This document shows positions 49,728 to 51,749 of a DNA stretch of 51,749 bases, in pieces. The DNA comes from Hyphomicrobiales bacterium. GTDB lineage: Bacteria > Pseudomonadota > Alphaproteobacteria > Rhizobiales > Xanthobacteraceae. The stretch is from positions 1-51,749 of the forward strand of contig JAFKKL010000009.1 of assembly GCA_017305595.1 (NCBI GenBank), given 5' to 3'. Both the position numbers and the translations under genes were made by a program. The stretch's first letter is position 1, and each line of letters opens with the position of its first letter. Below the pieces are notes generated by a model, which worked only from the letters and a program-made list of their open reading frames with translations, ran no database searches and was not told the DNA's origin.

Positions 49728-51749
49728 TCAGCGCGCCGTCGCCTCAAGCGCGGCCCGCGCCAGGTTGGCCTCGTACTGCCCGCGCGCCGACGAATATTGC
49801 TTCGGCCATGGCTGCCCGGCGAAGCCGATCTTCGATGCCTCATGCATCACGAATGACGGATCGGCGAGATGCGGCCGCGCGATGGCGCAGAGATCCGCGC
49901 GTCCCGCCGCGATGATCGAATTGGCGTGGTCAGCTTCCGAGATCGCGCCGACGGCGATGGTTGCGACATGTTCCTCGTTGCGGATCTTGTCGGAAAACGG
50001 CGTTTGATAAAGCCGCCCATAAATCGGCTTCTGATCGTTCACCACCTGTCCGGACGAGCAATCGATCAGATCGGCGCCCGCGTCCTTGAACATGCGGGCG
50101 AAGATCGCGGCATCCTCCGGTGTGTTGCCGCCCTCAAACCAGTCGTGCGCGGAAAGCCGTACCGACATCGGCTTCGACGCCGGCCATACGGCCCGCACTG
50201 CGCGAAACACCTCCAGCGGAAACCGCGCGCGGTTCTCATGGCTGCCGCCATAGTCATCGTCTCGAATGTTGGTCAGCGGCGACAGGAAACTCGACAACAG
50301 ATAGCCGTGCGCGGCATGCAGTTCGAGAATATCGAAGCCGATCCGCGCCGCACGCTCGGTCGCCGCGACAAAATCCGTTAGCACGCGGTCCATGTCGGCG
50401 CGCGTCATCGCGCGCGGCACGTCGGAGTGCGACAGATACGGCAGCGCCGACGCCGAGATCAGCGGCCAGTTGCCTTGCGCCAGCGGCTCATCGGCGCCTT
50501 CCCACGCCACCCGGGTCGAGCCCTTGCGCCCGGCATGGCCGAGCTGAATGCCGATCTTGGCCGGCGTGTGCCGATGCACGTAATCGACAATACGTTGCCA
50601 CGCCTTCTCCTGCGCATCATTCCACAGACCGAGGCAGCCCGGCGTGATGCGTGCGTCCGGCGAGGTACAGGTCATCTCGCCGAAGATCAGCGCCGCGCCA
50701 CCGTCGGCTCGCGCGCCGAGATGCACGAGATGAAAATCGTTCGGCACGCCGTCAGCGGCGGAATACATCGCCATGGGCGACACCATGATGCGGTTGTGCA
50801 AATGCAGATCGCGCATCCTGTAGGGCGTGAACATCGGCGGCGGCGGACTGCCGTTGGATGACACCGCGACGCCGGCGCGCTCCGCGAACCAGCGCTCATA
50901 ATTTTCCAGCCACGCCTTGTCGCGCAGCCGCAGATTTTCGTGGCTGATGCGCTGCGAGCGCGTCAGCATCGAATACATGAACTGCTCCGGCTCCAGCGTA
51001 TCGGCGTAGCGTCGGCCGACCACCTCGAACCATTCCATGGCGTTGCGCGCCGCGTTCTGGATGCGGGCGACGTCGACGCGCCGCACCTCCTCATAGGCTT
51101 CCAGCACGGCCGGGATGTTTTCGCGCCCGTGGCCGATACGATTGAACTGGTTGGTCAGCTCGATCGCGTCGTCGATGGCGAGTTTGGTGCCCGAGCCGAT
51201 GGCGAAATGCGCGGTATGGGCGCTGTCGCCCATCAAAACGACATGGCTGTTGCCGTTGAAATGGCTCCATTTCTCGCAGATCAGCCGGCCGAAATTCAGC
51301 CAGGCCGAGCCGCGCAGATGGCGCGCATTGCTCATCAGCGAATGGCCGCCGAGGGTGTCGGCGAACAGCTTTTCGCAGAACGCGATGGACTGGTCCTGGT
51401 CCATCTTGTCGATGCCGTGCGCCTTGAACACTTCGTCGGTCGTCTCGACGATGAAGGTCGAGGTCTTGTCGTCGAAGCGGTAGATGTGCGCCTGGAACCA
51501 GCCGTGCTCGGTCCGCTGGAAGTCGAAGGTGAAGGCGTCGAAGCGCTTCTCGGTGCCGAGCCAGATGAAACGGTTCGGCCGCATCAGCATGTCGGGCTTG
51601 AAGATTTCCGCGTATTTCGCCCGGATGCGGGAATTGACGCCGTCGGAGGAGATGATGAGGTCGGCCTCGGGGAATTCGCCGTCGTCCTGCACCTCGCGCT
51701 CGAACACCAGTTCCACGCCGAGTTCGAGGCAGCGCTCCTGCAAGATGTT
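49728..51749 (-). CDS. Fused FAD monooxygenase/OYE protein (salicylyl-CoA 5-hydroxylase or 2-aminobenzoyl-CoA monooxygenase/reductase type), partial
   Basis: The reading frame is open to the right edge, so the N-terminus is missing; about 670 residues are visible. The N-terminal part is an aromatic FAD monooxygenase: [20 protein letters not shown] and [20 protein letters not shown], then [14 protein letters not shown]. From about visible residue 305 it continues as an Old Yellow Enzyme domain: [64 protein letters not shown] and [10 protein letters not shown]. Such fusions act on salicylyl-CoA or 2-aminobenzoyl-CoA in aerobic aromatic degradation. Which substrate applies cannot be decided here. 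Confidence 0.9.
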   Translation of the reverse strand, partial: NILQERCLELGVELVFEREVQDDGEFPEADLIISSDGVNSRIRAKYAEIFKPDMLMRPNRFIWLGTEKRFDAFTFDFQRTEHGWFQAHIYRFDDKTSTFIVETTDEVFKAHGIDKMDQDQSIAFCEKLFADTLGGHSLMSNARHLRGSAWLNFGRLICEKWSHFNGNSHVVLMGDSAHTAHFAIGSGTKLAIDDAIELTNQFNRIGHGRENIPAVLEAYEEVRRVDVARIQNAARNAMEWFEVVGRRYADTLEPEQFMYSMLTRSQRISHENLRLRDKAWLENYERWFAERAGVAVSSNGSPPPPMFTPYRMRDLHLHNRIMVSPMAMYSAADGVPNDFHLVHLGARADGGAALIFGEMTCTSPDARITPGCLGLWNDAQEKAWQRIVDYVHRHTPAKIGIQLGHAGRKGSTRVAWEGADEPLAQGNWPLISASALPYLSHSDVPRAMTRADMDRVLTDFVAATERAARIGFDILELHAAHGYLLSSFLSPLTNIRDDDYGGSHENRARFPLEVFRAVRAVWPASKPMSVRLSAHDWFEGGNTPEDAAIFARMFKDAGADLIDCSSGQVVNDQKPIYGRLYQTPFSDKIRNEEHVATIAVGAISEADHANSIIAAGRADLCAIARPHLADPSFVMHEASKIGFAGQPWPKQYSSARGQYEANLARAALEATAR

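Noticed and set aside
1-51749. CRISPR arrays, prophage, insertion sequences, toxin-antitoxin pairs
   Set aside because: Looked for regular spaced repeats, transposases, integrases and small paired genes; none found.

Overview
The window is high-GC chromosomal DNA from an alphaproteobacterium, most likely of the Bradyrhizobium/Rhodopseudomonas/Afipia group. The markers are GapR (DUF2312), a DUF1036 protein, paired DUF465 proteins, a 50-residue aa3-oxidase subunit IV, a three-gene pntAA-pntAB-pntB transhydrogenase, an oligoendopeptidase F with a Lys/Ala/Pro-rich N-terminus, and palindromic 'GTCATGCCCGGG' repeats. The assignment comes from recognising families, not from a search. No tRNA, rRNA, CRISPR array, prophage or insertion sequence was found.

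Layout. (1) 1-2485, minus: PotGHI-type polyamine ABC transporter, cut by the left edge, with no binding protein in view. (2) 2608-7554: a PAS-GGDEF-EAL cyclic-di-GMP protein, an FAD oxidase of the L-2-hydroxyglutarate oxidase type, and two divergent DUF465 proteins. (3) 7677-15405: purE-purK, aqpZ, rpsU, an unknown membrane-anchored protein, a small cupin, a decayed chaA remnant, and the transhydrogenase operon led by a CtaI-like peptide. (4) 15665-23765: pepF, then a divergent orphan sigma-54 response regulator resembling Caulobacter TacA with a CtrA-type box upstream. After it come a consensus sigma-54 promoter, an L,D-transpeptidase and a DUF882/M15 peptidase, which makes this a cell-envelope and cell-cycle flavoured block. 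(5) 23854-28547: gapR, a DUF1244 gene, a DUF1036 gene overlapping pyk, and a SorA/SorB-type sulfite dehydrogenase. (6) 28703-32211: MscS channel, TPR protein, rpmJ. (7) 32533-36070: amidohydrolase, acyl-CoA dehydrogenase, haloacid dehalogenase, YbaK-type protein. (8) 36071-41984: a mostly empty stretch with a possible acyl-CoA ligase remnant, then a five-gene branched-chain-type ABC transporter whose LivF has Arg in place of the Walker A Lys. (9) 42344-46131: phasin, molbindin (Mop) and a FecBCD-type ABC transporter that may import molybdate or tungstate. (10) 46240-49721: a 23-bp NsrR-like palindrome followed by a compact set of DUF2249, polytopic membrane protein, double DUF2249, DUF59, a 73-residue unknown protein and a DUF1971 cupin. 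(11) 49728-end: part of a fused FAD monooxygenase/Old Yellow Enzyme protein of the salicylyl-CoA 5-hydroxylase or 2-aminobenzoyl-CoA monooxygenase/reductase type.

How they work together. Most genes are housekeeping. The two places most likely to hold something poorly described are the block at 46.2-49.7 kb, read here as a nitric-oxide or nitrosative-stress operon without a recognisable NO reductase, and the regulatory stretch at 17.7-19.75 kb. There a CtrA-type box, a TacA-like activator, a consensus sigma-54 promoter, a short terminator-bounded interval and a tandem 17-bp repeat precede cell-wall genes.

All functional calls are by recognition of families and motifs. Start codons were chosen by ribosome binding site, overlap with neighbours and family length.
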